Below, piece after piece: positions 54,662-63,253 of a stretch of DNA of 64,000 nt. Under the pieces are notes generated by a model that made no database searches, had not been told where the DNA came from, and was given only the letters and a program-made list of their open reading frames with translations. The position numbers and the translations under genes are program-made. Numbering within the stretch: position 1 is the stretch's first letter; every line of letters begins with the position of its first letter. Origin of the DNA: Comamonas sp. B21-038 (GTDB lineage: Bacteria > Pseudomonadota > Gammaproteobacteria > Burkholderiales > Burkholderiaceae_C); contig NZ_CP092462.1 in assembly GCF_022387135.1 (NCBI RefSeq), positions 4,030,001-4,094,000 of the forward strand, read 5' to 3'.

Positions 54662-55312
54662 ATGCGTAAACAAATTCTAGTCTCTGCCGTTGCCAGCCTG
54701 GCCATTCTGAGCGGCTGCGCCAACATGTCCGACACGCAACGCCAGACGGCCACCGGCGCCGGCGTGGGCGCCCTGGGCGGCGCTGCCGTCGGTGCGATTG
54801 CTGGCGGCCATGCAGGCTCGGGCGCCGTCATCGGCGCGGGCATCGGCGCGCTGGGCACCTACATCTGGTCGCAGCACATGCAAAAGCAAAAGCAGGAGAT
54901 GGAGCAGGCCACCCAGGGTACCGGTGTGGTGGTGACCCAGACGCCGGACAACCAGCTCAAGCTCGACATCCCCAGCGACATCTCGTTCCAGACCAACCGC
55001 TCGGACATCCAGGGCAACTTCGCCCCCATCCTGGACCGCTTTGCCGAAGGCCTGCGCAACAACCCCAACGCCCAGGTGCGCATCATCGGCCACACCGACA
55101 GCACCGGCAACGACGGCATCAACGACCCGCTGTCGCTGGCCCGTGCCGAGAGCGCACGCAACTACCTGACGCAGCGCGGCGTGAACGGCGCGCGTATCCA
55201 GGTACAGGGCATGGGCTCGCGCCAGCCCGTGGCCAGCAATGACACGCCGGCCGGCCGCGCGCACAACCGCCGCGTCGAGATCTATGTGGGTGAGGTGCAG
55301 CAAGGCCGCTAA
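54662..55312 (+). CDS. OmpA-family lipoprotein (YiaD-like)
   Basis: This 216-residue lipoprotein has signal MRKQILVSAVASLAILSGC with lipobox LSGC. A glycine-zipper region (about residues 30-65, repeats of GAGVGALGGAAVGA type) may insert in a membrane. The C-terminal OmpA-like peptidoglycan-binding domain has LRNNPNAQVRIIGHTDSTGN and RGVNGARIQVQGMGSRQPVA. AGAGGAG precedes the ATG at 54662. It is a single gene with its own terminator, anchoring outer membrane and cell wall. Confidence 0.95.
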   Translation: MRKQILVSAVASLAILSGCANMSDTQRQTATGAGVGALGGAAVGAIAGGHAGSGAVIGAGIGALGTYIWSQHMQKQKQEMEQATQGTGVVVTQTPDNQLKLDIPSDISFQTNRSDIQGNFAPILDRFAEGLRNNPNAQVRIIGHTDSTGNDGINDPLSLARAESARNYLTQRGVNGARIQVQGMGSRQPVASNDTPAGRAHNRRVEIYVGEVQQGR

Positions 55313-55337
55313 CACCAGGCTGTGCGGAACGCACAAA

Positions 55338-55366
55338 GGGCGCCAGTGGGACTGGCGCCCTTTTTT
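55338..55366 (+). terminator. terminator of the OmpA-like gene
   Basis: GGGCGCCAG and CTGGCGCCC form a 9-bp stem with a five-base loop followed by six T residues, 25 bases after the stop. Confidence 0.93.
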
Positions 55367-55390
55367 GCGGGCCTTGCGCTGGCGGCCGTC

Positions 55391-56020
55391 TCAGGCCAGG
55401 TCGCGCAGCAGGTTGGCCAGCTCCACCGCTGATTTGACCTGCATCTTGTCAAACACCCGGGCGCGGTGCACCTCGACCGTGCGCACGCTGATGGTCAATT
55501 CATCGGCAATCAGCTTGTTGGGCAGGCCATCGATCACCAGCCGCATGACCGCCTGCTCGCGGTCCGTCAGCTCGGCCACGCGCTCGCGCACGCCTTGCTG
55601 CGAGCGCAAGGTTTCCAGGTAAGCGCTCGATGCCTGCAGCGCATGCTCGATGCGGTCGACCAGCACATTGTCGGAGAACGGCTTTTCGCAGAAATCAAAG
55701 GCTCCGCGCTTGACGGTGGCCACGGCTGTCGGCACATCCGCATGGCCGGTCAGGAAGATCACCGGCAAGGCGGCAATCACATCCATCTCGACCAGGCGAT
55801 CAAACAGCGCCAGCCCGCTCATGCCGGGCATGCGCACATCCAACAGAGCGCAGGCCGGGTCCACCTGTGGCGGGCGGCTGCGCAGCATGGCTTCAAAGGC
55901 CTCGGCCGACGCAAAGCTCTCGCTCAGCAAGCGGCGCGAGCGCAGCATCCAGGCCAGCGCATCGCGCACCTCGGCATCATCATCGACGATATACACGGTC
56001 GCATTCACTAGCGGCTGCAT
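55391..56020 (-). CDS. FixJ/DctR-type response regulator
   Basis: This 209-residue regulator has a receiver domain at residues 1-120: acidic cluster Asp13-15, phospho-acceptor Asp61 in ALLDVRMPGMSG, Thr91 and Lys113 (CEKPF). A LuxR/FixJ helix-turn-helix follows at about 143-205 (LTDREQAVMRLVIDGLPNKL, then ISVRTVEVHRARVFDKM). The start at 56020 is fixed by the receiver domain. It lies ten bases after the sensor kinase gene and is its obvious partner. DctR of DctSR systems, which control C4-dicarboxylate uptake, has this architecture. Confidence 0.94.
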   Translation of the reverse strand: MQPLVNATVYIVDDDAEVRDALAWMLRSRRLLSESFASAEAFEAMLRSRPPQVDPACALLDVRMPGMSGLALFDRLVEMDVIAALPVIFLTGHADVPTAVATVKRGAFDFCEKPFSDNVLVDRIEHALQASSAYLETLRSQQGVRERVAELTDREQAVMRLVIDGLPNKLIADELTISVRTVEVHRARVFDKMQVKSAVELANLLRDLA

Positions 56021-56030
56021 CTCTGAACTT

Positions 56031-58061
56031 TCAATCGTTGCGCCAGGTCGGCAGGGTAAAACTGAAGATGGTCCCACGGGGCTGGTTGGGCAGATAGCGC
56101 AAATGGCTGCCATGCTGCTCCACGACGGTGCGGCACAGGCTCAGGCCCAGCCCCATGCCCTCGTCCTTGGTGGTGAAGAACGGCGTATACAGACGCGCGG
56201 CCACCTCCTCGGTGATGCCCTCGCCCACATCGGCCACGACAAACTCCACCCAGGCCCGGCCATCGTCGCTGGGCGCCAGCCGTACCAGCATCTGCAGCAC
56301 CCGCGGGTGCGTGCCGCCATAGTCCATGGCCTGCATGCCGTTGCGGCTGAGGTTGAGCAGCACCTGCTCGACCATGGTCCGGTCACAGAAGACGGCCGGC
56401 AAGCCGGGCGCCAGCTCGGTGGCCACATCGACATAGAGTTTACGCGCCTGCAGCCGCACCAAGGGCAATACTGCATCCATCAGCTCGGAGGCCTGCACGA
56501 ACTCGCGCGACTGGTCGCGCCGGCGCACGAAGCCGTGCACGCTCTTGATGACCTTGCCCGCGCGCTCGGCCTGGAAGGCCATACGCTGCACGGCCATGCG
56601 CACATCGGGCAGGTGCTCCTGCACCTCATCGGGCGAAGCGCCCTCGGGCAGCAGGTTCATGATGCCCGTCGCATAGCTGGAGATGGCGGCCAGTGGCTGG
56701 TTGAGCTCGTGGCTCAGCAGCGAGGCCATCTCGCCCACCGTCGCCAGGCGCGCGGTGGCCTGCAGGCGCTCTTGCGAGGCACGCGAGAGTTCCTCCACCC
56801 GGCGCTGCTCGCTCATGTCGACAAAGGCGCTCATCCAGCCGGTATGCAGACCGGCGGCATTGATCAGCGGTGCCTCGAAAATCAGCACCGGAAAGCGCCG
56901 GCCATCCTTGTGCATGAAGGTGGACTCATAGCCCTCGCGCGGCGGTGGCAGATGGCCCGACAGGCGGATCTGCTGGCGGCGCGCGTATTCAGGCGCCATC
57001 TCGGGCGGCCAATAAGGCGTGGCCTTGCTCGGGTCCAGAATCTCCTCGGCCGAGAACCCCACCATCTCGCAAAACGCCGGGTTCACATAGGTGACCTTGC
57101 CATGCAGATCGCGCGCGCGCAGCCCCGTTACCAGCGAGTCCTCCATCGCCTTGCGAAAGGCCAGTGCGTCGCCCAGGTCGCGCTCAGCCTTCAAGCGGCG
57201 GCGGTTGTCCCGCACCAGCACCACCAGCACGGTGATCAGCGCGATCGACATGCCGGTGACCAGCGCGGTGAGCACGTTCGGGAAGACGTTCGGCGCCGCA
57301 TGCCAGCTGTCCACCCGCAGCATCAGCGCCACGCCGGGCAGATCGAGCAGCTGGTTGGAGGTGAACACCCGCGTGCCGCGCCGCGGGGTGCTGACGATCG
57401 CCAGGCGCGTGCCATCGGTCTCGGTGAAGGACAGCTCATGGTTGCGGCGCAGGCTCTCGTTGACCAGGTCCGACAGCACGTTCTGCAGGATGTAGGTGGC
57501 CACGGCAAAGCCGTGCAGCTGGTCGCCGGTGATCACCGGCACGCACAGCTCGAGCAGCTCCAGCCCGGTGCCATTGCCCTGCGACAGGAAATAGCTGCCC
57601 GCATACGAGGCGGCGCCCGTATTGCGGGCGCGCAGGCAGGCGGTATGGCTTTCGGTGTTCATGCCGGTGCGGTCAATCGCCGACCATTGCAGGCTCAGAT
57701 AAGGCGACTCCTCACTGGCCTCGATCTGCAACTGCGGGTTGCGCCACTCGATATGGGCGAGATCGCGCTGGTTGCGCAGGATGGTCGCGGCCGCCGACTG
57801 CCAGGCCATCACATCGCTGTCATAGCGTGGCATGCTGCGCAGGCGGTTGACGTTGTCGTTGAACAGGCTGCGGATGTCGCTGACGGCATCCTGGGCCTCC
57901 CGGTCCAGGCGCTGCTGCACTTCGGAGATCTCATAGCGCCCCGCCAGCCAGACCTGGGTGACCAGGGTGCCTGCCACCAGCAGCACCAGCGCCGACCACA
58001 ATGACCAGCGGCGCCAGCTCTGGTGCCAGCGCTGCGCCAGTGCCTGCGCCCAATGCGCCAT
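56031..58061 (-). CDS. DctS-like PAS sensor histidine kinase
   Basis: In this membrane kinase of about 676 residues, TM1 (about 22-40) and a second segment near 255-280 frame a periplasmic sensor domain of about 210 residues. A PAS domain (LHGKVTYVNPAFCEMVGFSA) follows. The phospho-acceptor His451 is in SLLSHELNQPLAAISSYATG, and the ATPase domain shows LNLSRNGMQAMD (N box) and GEGITEEVAARLYTPFFTTK. It is similar in layout to DctS. The chosen ATG overlaps the nitrilase stop by one base (TGATG); an ATG two codons earlier is also possible. The ligand is unknown, and no dicarboxylate transporter gene is nearby. Confidence 0.92.
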   Translation of the reverse strand: MAHWAQALAQRWHQSWRRWSLWSALVLLVAGTLVTQVWLAGRYEISEVQQRLDREAQDAVSDIRSLFNDNVNRLRSMPRYDSDVMAWQSAAATILRNQRDLAHIEWRNPQLQIEASEESPYLSLQWSAIDRTGMNTESHTACLRARNTGAASYAGSYFLSQGNGTGLELLELCVPVITGDQLHGFAVATYILQNVLSDLVNESLRRNHELSFTETDGTRLAIVSTPRRGTRVFTSNQLLDLPGVALMLRVDSWHAAPNVFPNVLTALVTGMSIALITVLVVLVRDNRRRLKAERDLGDALAFRKAMEDSLVTGLRARDLHGKVTYVNPAFCEMVGFSAEEILDPSKATPYWPPEMAPEYARRQQIRLSGHLPPPREGYESTFMHKDGRRFPVLIFEAPLINAAGLHTGWMSAFVDMSEQRRVEELSRASQERLQATARLATVGEMASLLSHELNQPLAAISSYATGIMNLLPEGASPDEVQEHLPDVRMAVQRMAFQAERAGKVIKSVHGFVRRRDQSREFVQASELMDAVLPLVRLQARKLYVDVATELAPGLPAVFCDRTMVEQVLLNLSRNGMQAMDYGGTHPRVLQMLVRLAPSDDGRAWVEFVVADVGEGITEEVAARLYTPFFTTKDEGMGLGLSLCRTVVEQHGSHLRYLPNQPRGTIFSFTLPTWRND

Positions 58062-58876
58062 CAGCATACGCGGTGCTGCAAGGCCGGCAGTTGCTGGCGC
58101 CAGCGCTGCAGCTGCGCCCAATCCAGTTCGGCCAGCACCACGCCAGGCTCGCTGGCCTGCAGCGCCATCACCTCACCCCAAGGGTTGATGGCCATGCTGT
58201 GGCCCCAGGTGCGGCGGCCGTTCTCATGCTGGCCGCCTTGGGCTGCTGCCAGCACATAGGCCAGGTTTTCCACGGCCCGCGCGCGCAGCAGCAGCTCCCA
58301 GTGGGCTTGGCCGGTGGTATAGGTAAAGGCGCTGGGCACCAGCATCAGCTGCGCGCCGGCCTGCGCATGCAGGCGGTACAGCTCGGGAAAGCGCAGGTCG
58401 TAGCAGATGCTCAAACCAATGCACCAGCGCTGGCCATCGCGGCTGGGCAGGTCAAACTGCACCGGCGTGCTGCCCGGCGCGATGACCCGGTGCTCGTCAT
58501 AGGACTCGCGCTCGTTGGCATAGCAAAACAAGTGCATCTTGTCGTAGCGCAGCACACAGTCCCCCTGCGGGTTGTAGACGCAGCTGCTGTTGTAGACATG
58601 GTCGGCATCGGGCCCCTGCAATGGCAGGGTGCCGCCGACGATCCACAGGCCCAGGCTGCGGGCGCTGTCGGCCAGAAACTGCTGCATCGGGCCTTCGCCA
58701 AAAGCCTCGGCCAGTGCCAGCTTGTCGGTATCGCGCTGGCCCATCAGACAGAAGTACTCGGGCAGCACCGCCAGCTCCGCGCCGGCGGCGGCGGCCTGCT
58801 GCAGCAACTGCCAGGCCTGTGCGCGGTTGTGCTCCCAGCGCGTGCTGGTCACCATTTGGAGTGCGGCTACTTTCAT
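58061..58876 (-). CDS. carbon-nitrogen hydrolase (Nit1-like amidase)
   Basis: This 271-residue member of the nitrilase superfamily has the complete triad: Glu40 (LAVLPEYF), Lys113 (RYDKMHLF) and Cys158 (GLSICYDLRFPE). The Nit1/YbeM-type branch repairs deaminated glutathione or acts as an omega-amidase. AGGATG lies before the ATG at 58876. It follows yhdP by 104 bases on the same strand, a frequent order in Burkholderiales, and overlaps the kinase gene downstream. Confidence 0.93.
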   Translation of the reverse strand: MKVAALQMVTSTRWEHNRAQAWQLLQQAAAAGAELAVLPEYFCLMGQRDTDKLALAEAFGEGPMQQFLADSARSLGLWIVGGTLPLQGPDADHVYNSSCVYNPQGDCVLRYDKMHLFCYANERESYDEHRVIAPGSTPVQFDLPSRDGQRWCIGLSICYDLRFPELYRLHAQAGAQLMLVPSAFTYTTGQAHWELLLRARAVENLAYVLAAAQGGQHENGRRTWGHSMAINPWGEVMALQASEPGVVLAELDWAQLQRWRQQLPALQHRVC

Positions 58877-58980
58877 CGATGCATCCTGCAAGAGAAACTG
58901 GCAGCTATTATCCGTAAGCTCCGACCTGGGGCGGCACTTGCGGATATCGAAGGTGACTCAGCGCAGCAGGGGCCGGGCGT

Positions 58981-61900
58981 TCAATGCGGCGTGCCGATGG
59001 CGTTGGGGTCGGCTTCCTGGCGGCGGTTGAGGCGCTTGACCTCGGGCTCCGACCAGGAGCCACTGACCTCGAACTCCTGGGTCACTGCCTGCGTCAGCGG
59101 CCCCTTGAACAGCGCCTGTGCCAAAAAGGTGCCGATGCCGATGACCGGATTGATGGCCGTGGTCACCAGCGCCATCGTCGTGGTGTTCAACTCGGGAATG
59201 ACGACCACATGCAGGTCCTGCGTCTCGTCGCGCAGATTGGCACGGCCTTCGAGCAGCACGGCGGCGGTGACGCCCTTCATCTGCAAGTTGGTGGTCGAGG
59301 CCACGCCGTCGCTCACCAGCACATCGCCGCGCACAAAGTCAAAGCCGAAACCGGCACTGAACACATCCTTGAAATCCAAGGTCAGGCGGCGCGGCAAGGC
59401 CTGCAGATTGAGCACGCCCAGCAGCTTGGCGGCACCAGGCTCCACCTTGAGGAACTGGCCCTGGCCCACATCGACATGCAGCTTGCCATCCATGCTGTTG
59501 TAGTCGGGGCTCACCGGGCTGCCTGTCCAGCCGATGCGGCCCTGTACCGCGCCCTTGCCCTGGCGCACCACGCCAGCCATGCCCAGGCGGGCCAGCAGCG
59601 CGCCGGTGTCCTTCAGGTCCAGCCGCATTTCCAGCTCGGTGCGGCGCCCGCCGGCGCTGCTGCGCTTGGCGCCCCAATCACCGCTGGCCTGCAGGCTGGC
59701 GGCATCGTTCGAGAGCACCATGTTTTTCAGCTGCCACCAGGAGCTGTCGGACTGGCGCTGGTTGACCGCCTGCACCTCCAGCCGCCCCACCGAATGCTGG
59801 CGCCAGCGCAAGTCCTCGACCACGACATCCAGCGCCGGCAACTGCCCCGGCTCCTGCTCGGGCGCGTCGTCGTGGCTGGCACCGGGCTTGCTGTCGGCGC
59901 CGTCCTGGCCCACGCGCAGCTGGCTCAGGCGCGCACGGATGGTGCCCGGGCCTTTGGCCTCTTGCTCGTATTCCAGCTGGCCATCGAGCAGGCTGGAGCT
60001 GACCTGGCTGCGCCAGCGCTGCCCCGTGCGCGAGCCGCTCAGGTGCAGGTTATGGATGTCGATCCCGCGCACCTGCACGGTGCCCAGGCGAATATCCCAA
60101 TGGTCTGGCAGGAAAGCCTGGTACGCGTCGCTGGCGGGCGGCGAGGCCGCAGCGCCCTCGGCAGCGGGGGCCCGCGCAGGCGGCGCCATGGCCTTGATGC
60201 GCTGGGCCAGCGCCTGCCATTCCTGCACATCGACCTGGGGCAGTTGCACTTCCGCAATCACCCCCTTGGCGGGCAAGGTCAGCGCACCGGCGCCCAGGCG
60301 CAGCACACCGCTGACGACCTTGTCAGGGATGTTGTCATCGGCACTGATATCCCGCACATAGCGCAGCTGCAGGCGGCCACCCACATCCAGCTGCATGTTC
60401 TGGCGCACCAGCGCAGCGCGCGGGGCATCGGGCACGGTGCTGGCAAACTGGGTCGGCCAGACCTCGTCGGCGGCTTTTTTCAGCGGTGGCGGCAGCGCCA
60501 GCGCCATGCCGGCCAGATCGCTGCGCACCTCCACCAGCGGCACGCCCTGGGCCATGCCGATGTCCAGCTGGTAGGCGGCCTGGCCCTGGGCCCACTGCGC
60601 CAGCTGCACCACCGGCCCCAGCTCCCTGGCGCGCAGCAGACCGTCCGCCGTAGCGACGCCCTGGGCCCGCACCTTGAGCCGGGGGCCATGGTCCGCACCT
60701 GCGGGCATGCCACTGACATCCATGCCGCCGGAGAACTTCACCGGCCCCCCAAAGGCCTGGCCCTGCAGATCCTGCAGCGCAAAGCCGTGCTCGGAAAACT
60801 GTACCGCGCCGGTGACCTTCTCCACCACCGGTGAGTCATCATGGAACTGGATGCGGTTGCCCGGCAGCAGTACCTTGCCCTCGACCTTGGACTGGGCCAT
60901 CTCATGCACCGGCAGGTCCAGCTTGAGCTGCAACTGGGTATCGCCATCAGCCTGGGTCTGCGCCAGCGCATGCTGGGTGAGCGCATCAATGGCACTGCCG
61001 CGCACGGTCGAGAGCATGTCCGCCAGCGGCCCACGGGCCTGCGCATTGACCAGCACGCGGGTCTCGTGGAAATTGGGAATCTGCGCGCTGGTCTGGTCGA
61101 CGACGATGCGCGCGTTGCCGTCCAGAATGCCCTTGGCCTTGTTGACCTGCATGCCGTTGCCTTCAAACACCAGCTCGCCCGAGAGGCGATGGAGTTCGGG
61201 CCAGGGCTTGTCGCCCGGGTGCAGGTGCGAGTTGGGCACATAGGCATAGCGCACATCGCGCACCGGCGCGACGATACGGAACAGGCCATGGCGCGAATCG
61301 GGAAAAGGCACTTCCCAGAGGTCGCCCTGGATCTCGAACTGCACATTGCTGGCCTGGCCGGCCAGCACGGCATCGCGCACATAGTGGCGCGCATCGGGCG
61401 GAATATGCAGTGGCAGATAACGGTGCACCTGCGTGCCATCGGCCCGGTCAAGCACGCCCTTGAGTTCCAGAATGCCGGGAAAGCGCGATTGCGAGCCGGA
61501 CTTCTGCGGGTCTGCCGTGTGCCAGCTCCAGCGCGCATGGCCCGCCGCATGCGGATTGGCGAATTCCAGCCGTTCGGACTGCATCTGGATGCGATCGCCC
61601 TGCACCGTCCACTGCAGCTCGGTGTTGGCCGAGGTGATTGGCAGCAACGGCTCTTCAAAGACCGAAGGCAGGTAGAGCGCGCCATCGGCAAAGCGCAGAT
61701 TGGCCTGCCCCCCGCCAGCGCGCGCCTCGATGGCCAGATCCAGCCCGCGCAGGCCGGCGTGCGGCTGCCCGGCGGCGAGCACCAGGCCGCCATGGCTGTC
61801 ACGCGCTGCATTGGCCTTGGGTGCCGCAACCGGCATGCCAAAGGCCAGCTGGCCCACATCGGCCTTGACCTGCCAGTCCTGCCAGCGGTCGATATCACCG

Positions 61901-63138
61901 CGCCAGTGGGCCGATGCACTGCGGATCAGACCGACCGGCCGGTTGCTCTGCAGCCACTGGCGTGCGTTGTCGGGGATGGGCAGCAGCCGCGCCAGCTGGG
62001 CCAGGGAGGCGATATCGAGCGACTGGGCACTGGCCTCGGTCTCGCTGGGCTGCTTGCCCTGCGCATAGACGTGGTTGATGCGGGCGCTGCCGCCGGGCCA
62101 TTGCTCGCCGTTGGCCGATTCAACCGCCAGGTTCTCCGTCAGCAAGCGAAAGCCGCTGTCATCGGCAGCGCCGCCGATGCGGCCCTGCACCGAGCGCAGC
62201 AGCAGCACCGAGCCCTGCGCCGCTTTGTCATCACCGGCAGCGGCGGCTGGGCGGCGCACGCCCACATCGCGCAAGGCGACATCGGCGGTGCCGTTCGCAA
62301 GCTTGCCACGCGTCACATCCAGCCACAGCCTTGCCGAGCCCTGGCCCTGCTGCAGACCCACCGCAGGCGGCAGATAGGGCGCCATCGCCGCAGCATTGAG
62401 CTGGAGCGCTTCGAGATAGACCTGACCGCTCCAGTGCTTCCAGTTGCCGTCGTGCAGCGCCCACAGCGGCTGGTGCATGCGGCCGCGCAGCTCCAGCGTA
62501 TCCCCCCAGTCTTCGGGAGGGCGCACGCGCAATTGCCATTCGTGGCGCAGGCCCGGGTTGCGCAGCAGCAGATGCACATCGCTGAAAGTGACGGGGGGCA
62601 GGCCGCGCAGCTGGTCATCCCAGACGATGCTGCCGCCTTGCAGCAGCACCTCGCGCTGGCGGAACAACCAGTCGCCAGCACTGCCGCTGTTGCTGTCCTG
62701 TGAGGTATCGACCAGCACGCCGGCCACGCGCACACTGCCATCGGCAGCGCGTTGCACCGTCAGCTGCGGCGCGTCGATGACGATCTGCTCGGTCCGCAGC
62801 CGCAGCAGCGACGGCACCGACAAGGCCACCTTGATCGTATCCAGGGTAAACCCTGTGGATCCATCGGGCTGCTCGATGCGCAGCCCTTTGACCGCGATCG
62901 CCGGCACCAGGCTGTTATGGCCTTCGGCCTGCAGACGGTCAATGCGCACCGGCACGCCGAGCGCCTGCGACAGCCGAGATTCCACTTGCGGGCGAAAGTC
63001 ATTGATACGGGGCACAATCCACCAATGCAGCGCCGCCACGGCCAGAGCCAGCAGCAGCGCCAAGCCCAGCAATAAGCCCACAGACCATTGCACCAGCTTG
63101 GCAGCGAGCTTGAGCAATCGGGGCGCGCGCACAGTCAA
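58981..63138 (-). CDS. yhdP: YhdP family AsmA-like envelope protein
   Basis: In this 1385-residue protein one N-terminal membrane helix (WSVGLLLGLALLLALAVAAL) is followed by a very long, beta-rich periplasmic domain of the DUF3971/AsmA-like type. E. coli YhdP (about 1266 residues) spans the envelope and carries phospholipids towards the outer membrane. C-terminal family features include GQGQFLKVEPGAAKLLGVLN and LPRRLTLDFKDVFSAGFGFD. The start appears to be TTG at 63138, with a possible GTG two codons on; no in-frame ATG precedes the helix. It is divergent from glnE. Confidence 0.93.
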   Translation of the reverse strand: MTVRAPRLLKLAAKLVQWSVGLLLGLALLLALAVAALHWWIVPRINDFRPQVESRLSQALGVPVRIDRLQAEGHNSLVPAIAVKGLRIEQPDGSTGFTLDTIKVALSVPSLLRLRTEQIVIDAPQLTVQRAADGSVRVAGVLVDTSQDSNSGSAGDWLFRQREVLLQGGSIVWDDQLRGLPPVTFSDVHLLLRNPGLRHEWQLRVRPPEDWGDTLELRGRMHQPLWALHDGNWKHWSGQVYLEALQLNAAAMAPYLPPAVGLQQGQGSARLWLDVTRGKLANGTADVALRDVGVRRPAAAAGDDKAAQGSVLLLRSVQGRIGGAADDSGFRLLTENLAVESANGEQWPGGSARINHVYAQGKQPSETEASAQSLDIASLAQLARLLPIPDNARQWLQSNRPVGLIRSASAHWRGDIDRWQDWQVKADVGQLAFGMPVAAPKANAARDSHGGLVLAAGQPHAGLRGLDLAIEARAGGGQANLRFADGALYLPSVFEEPLLPITSANTELQWTVQGDRIQMQSERLEFANPHAAGHARWSWHTADPQKSGSQSRFPGILELKGVLDRADGTQVHRYLPLHIPPDARHYVRDAVLAGQASNVQFEIQGDLWEVPFPDSRHGLFRIVAPVRDVRYAYVPNSHLHPGDKPWPELHRLSGELVFEGNGMQVNKAKGILDGNARIVVDQTSAQIPNFHETRVLVNAQARGPLADMLSTVRGSAIDALTQHALAQTQADGDTQLQLKLDLPVHEMAQSKVEGKVLLPGNRIQFHDDSPVVEKVTGAVQFSEHGFALQDLQGQAFGGPVKFSGGMDVSGMPAGADHGPRLKVRAQGVATADGLLRARELGPVVQLAQWAQGQAAYQLDIGMAQGVPLVEVRSDLAGMALALPPPLKKAADEVWPTQFASTVPDAPRAALVRQNMQLDVGGRLQLRYVRDISADDNIPDKVVSGVLRLGAGALTLPAKGVIAEVQLPQVDVQEWQALAQRIKAMAPPARAPAAEGAAASPPASDAYQAFLPDHWDIRLGTVQVRGIDIHNLHLSGSRTGQRWRSQVSSSLLDGQLEYEQEAKGPGTIRARLSQLRVGQDGADSKPGASHDDAPEQEPGQLPALDVVVEDLRWRQHSVGRLEVQAVNQRQSDSSWWQLKNMVLSNDAASLQASGDWGAKRSSAGGRRTELEMRLDLKDTGALLARLGMAGVVRQGKGAVQGRIGWTGSPVSPDYNSMDGKLHVDVGQGQFLKVEPGAAKLLGVLNLQALPRRLTLDFKDVFSAGFGFDFVRGDVLVSDGVASTTNLQMKGVTAAVLLEGRANLRDETQDLHVVVIPELNTTTMALVTTAINPVIGIGTFLAQALFKGPLTQAVTQEFEVSGSWSEPEVKRLNRRQEADPNAIGTPH

Positions 63139-63253
63139 TCGAGTCCAATCAGTTAGGGGAAAGCGAAATTATGACCCGCGGCAAGTCCCTCGCTCGCGTC
63201 GCATATGTGAGCATTTGAACAGTTCTGCCGCAGGACATTGTCGATAAAGCGCT

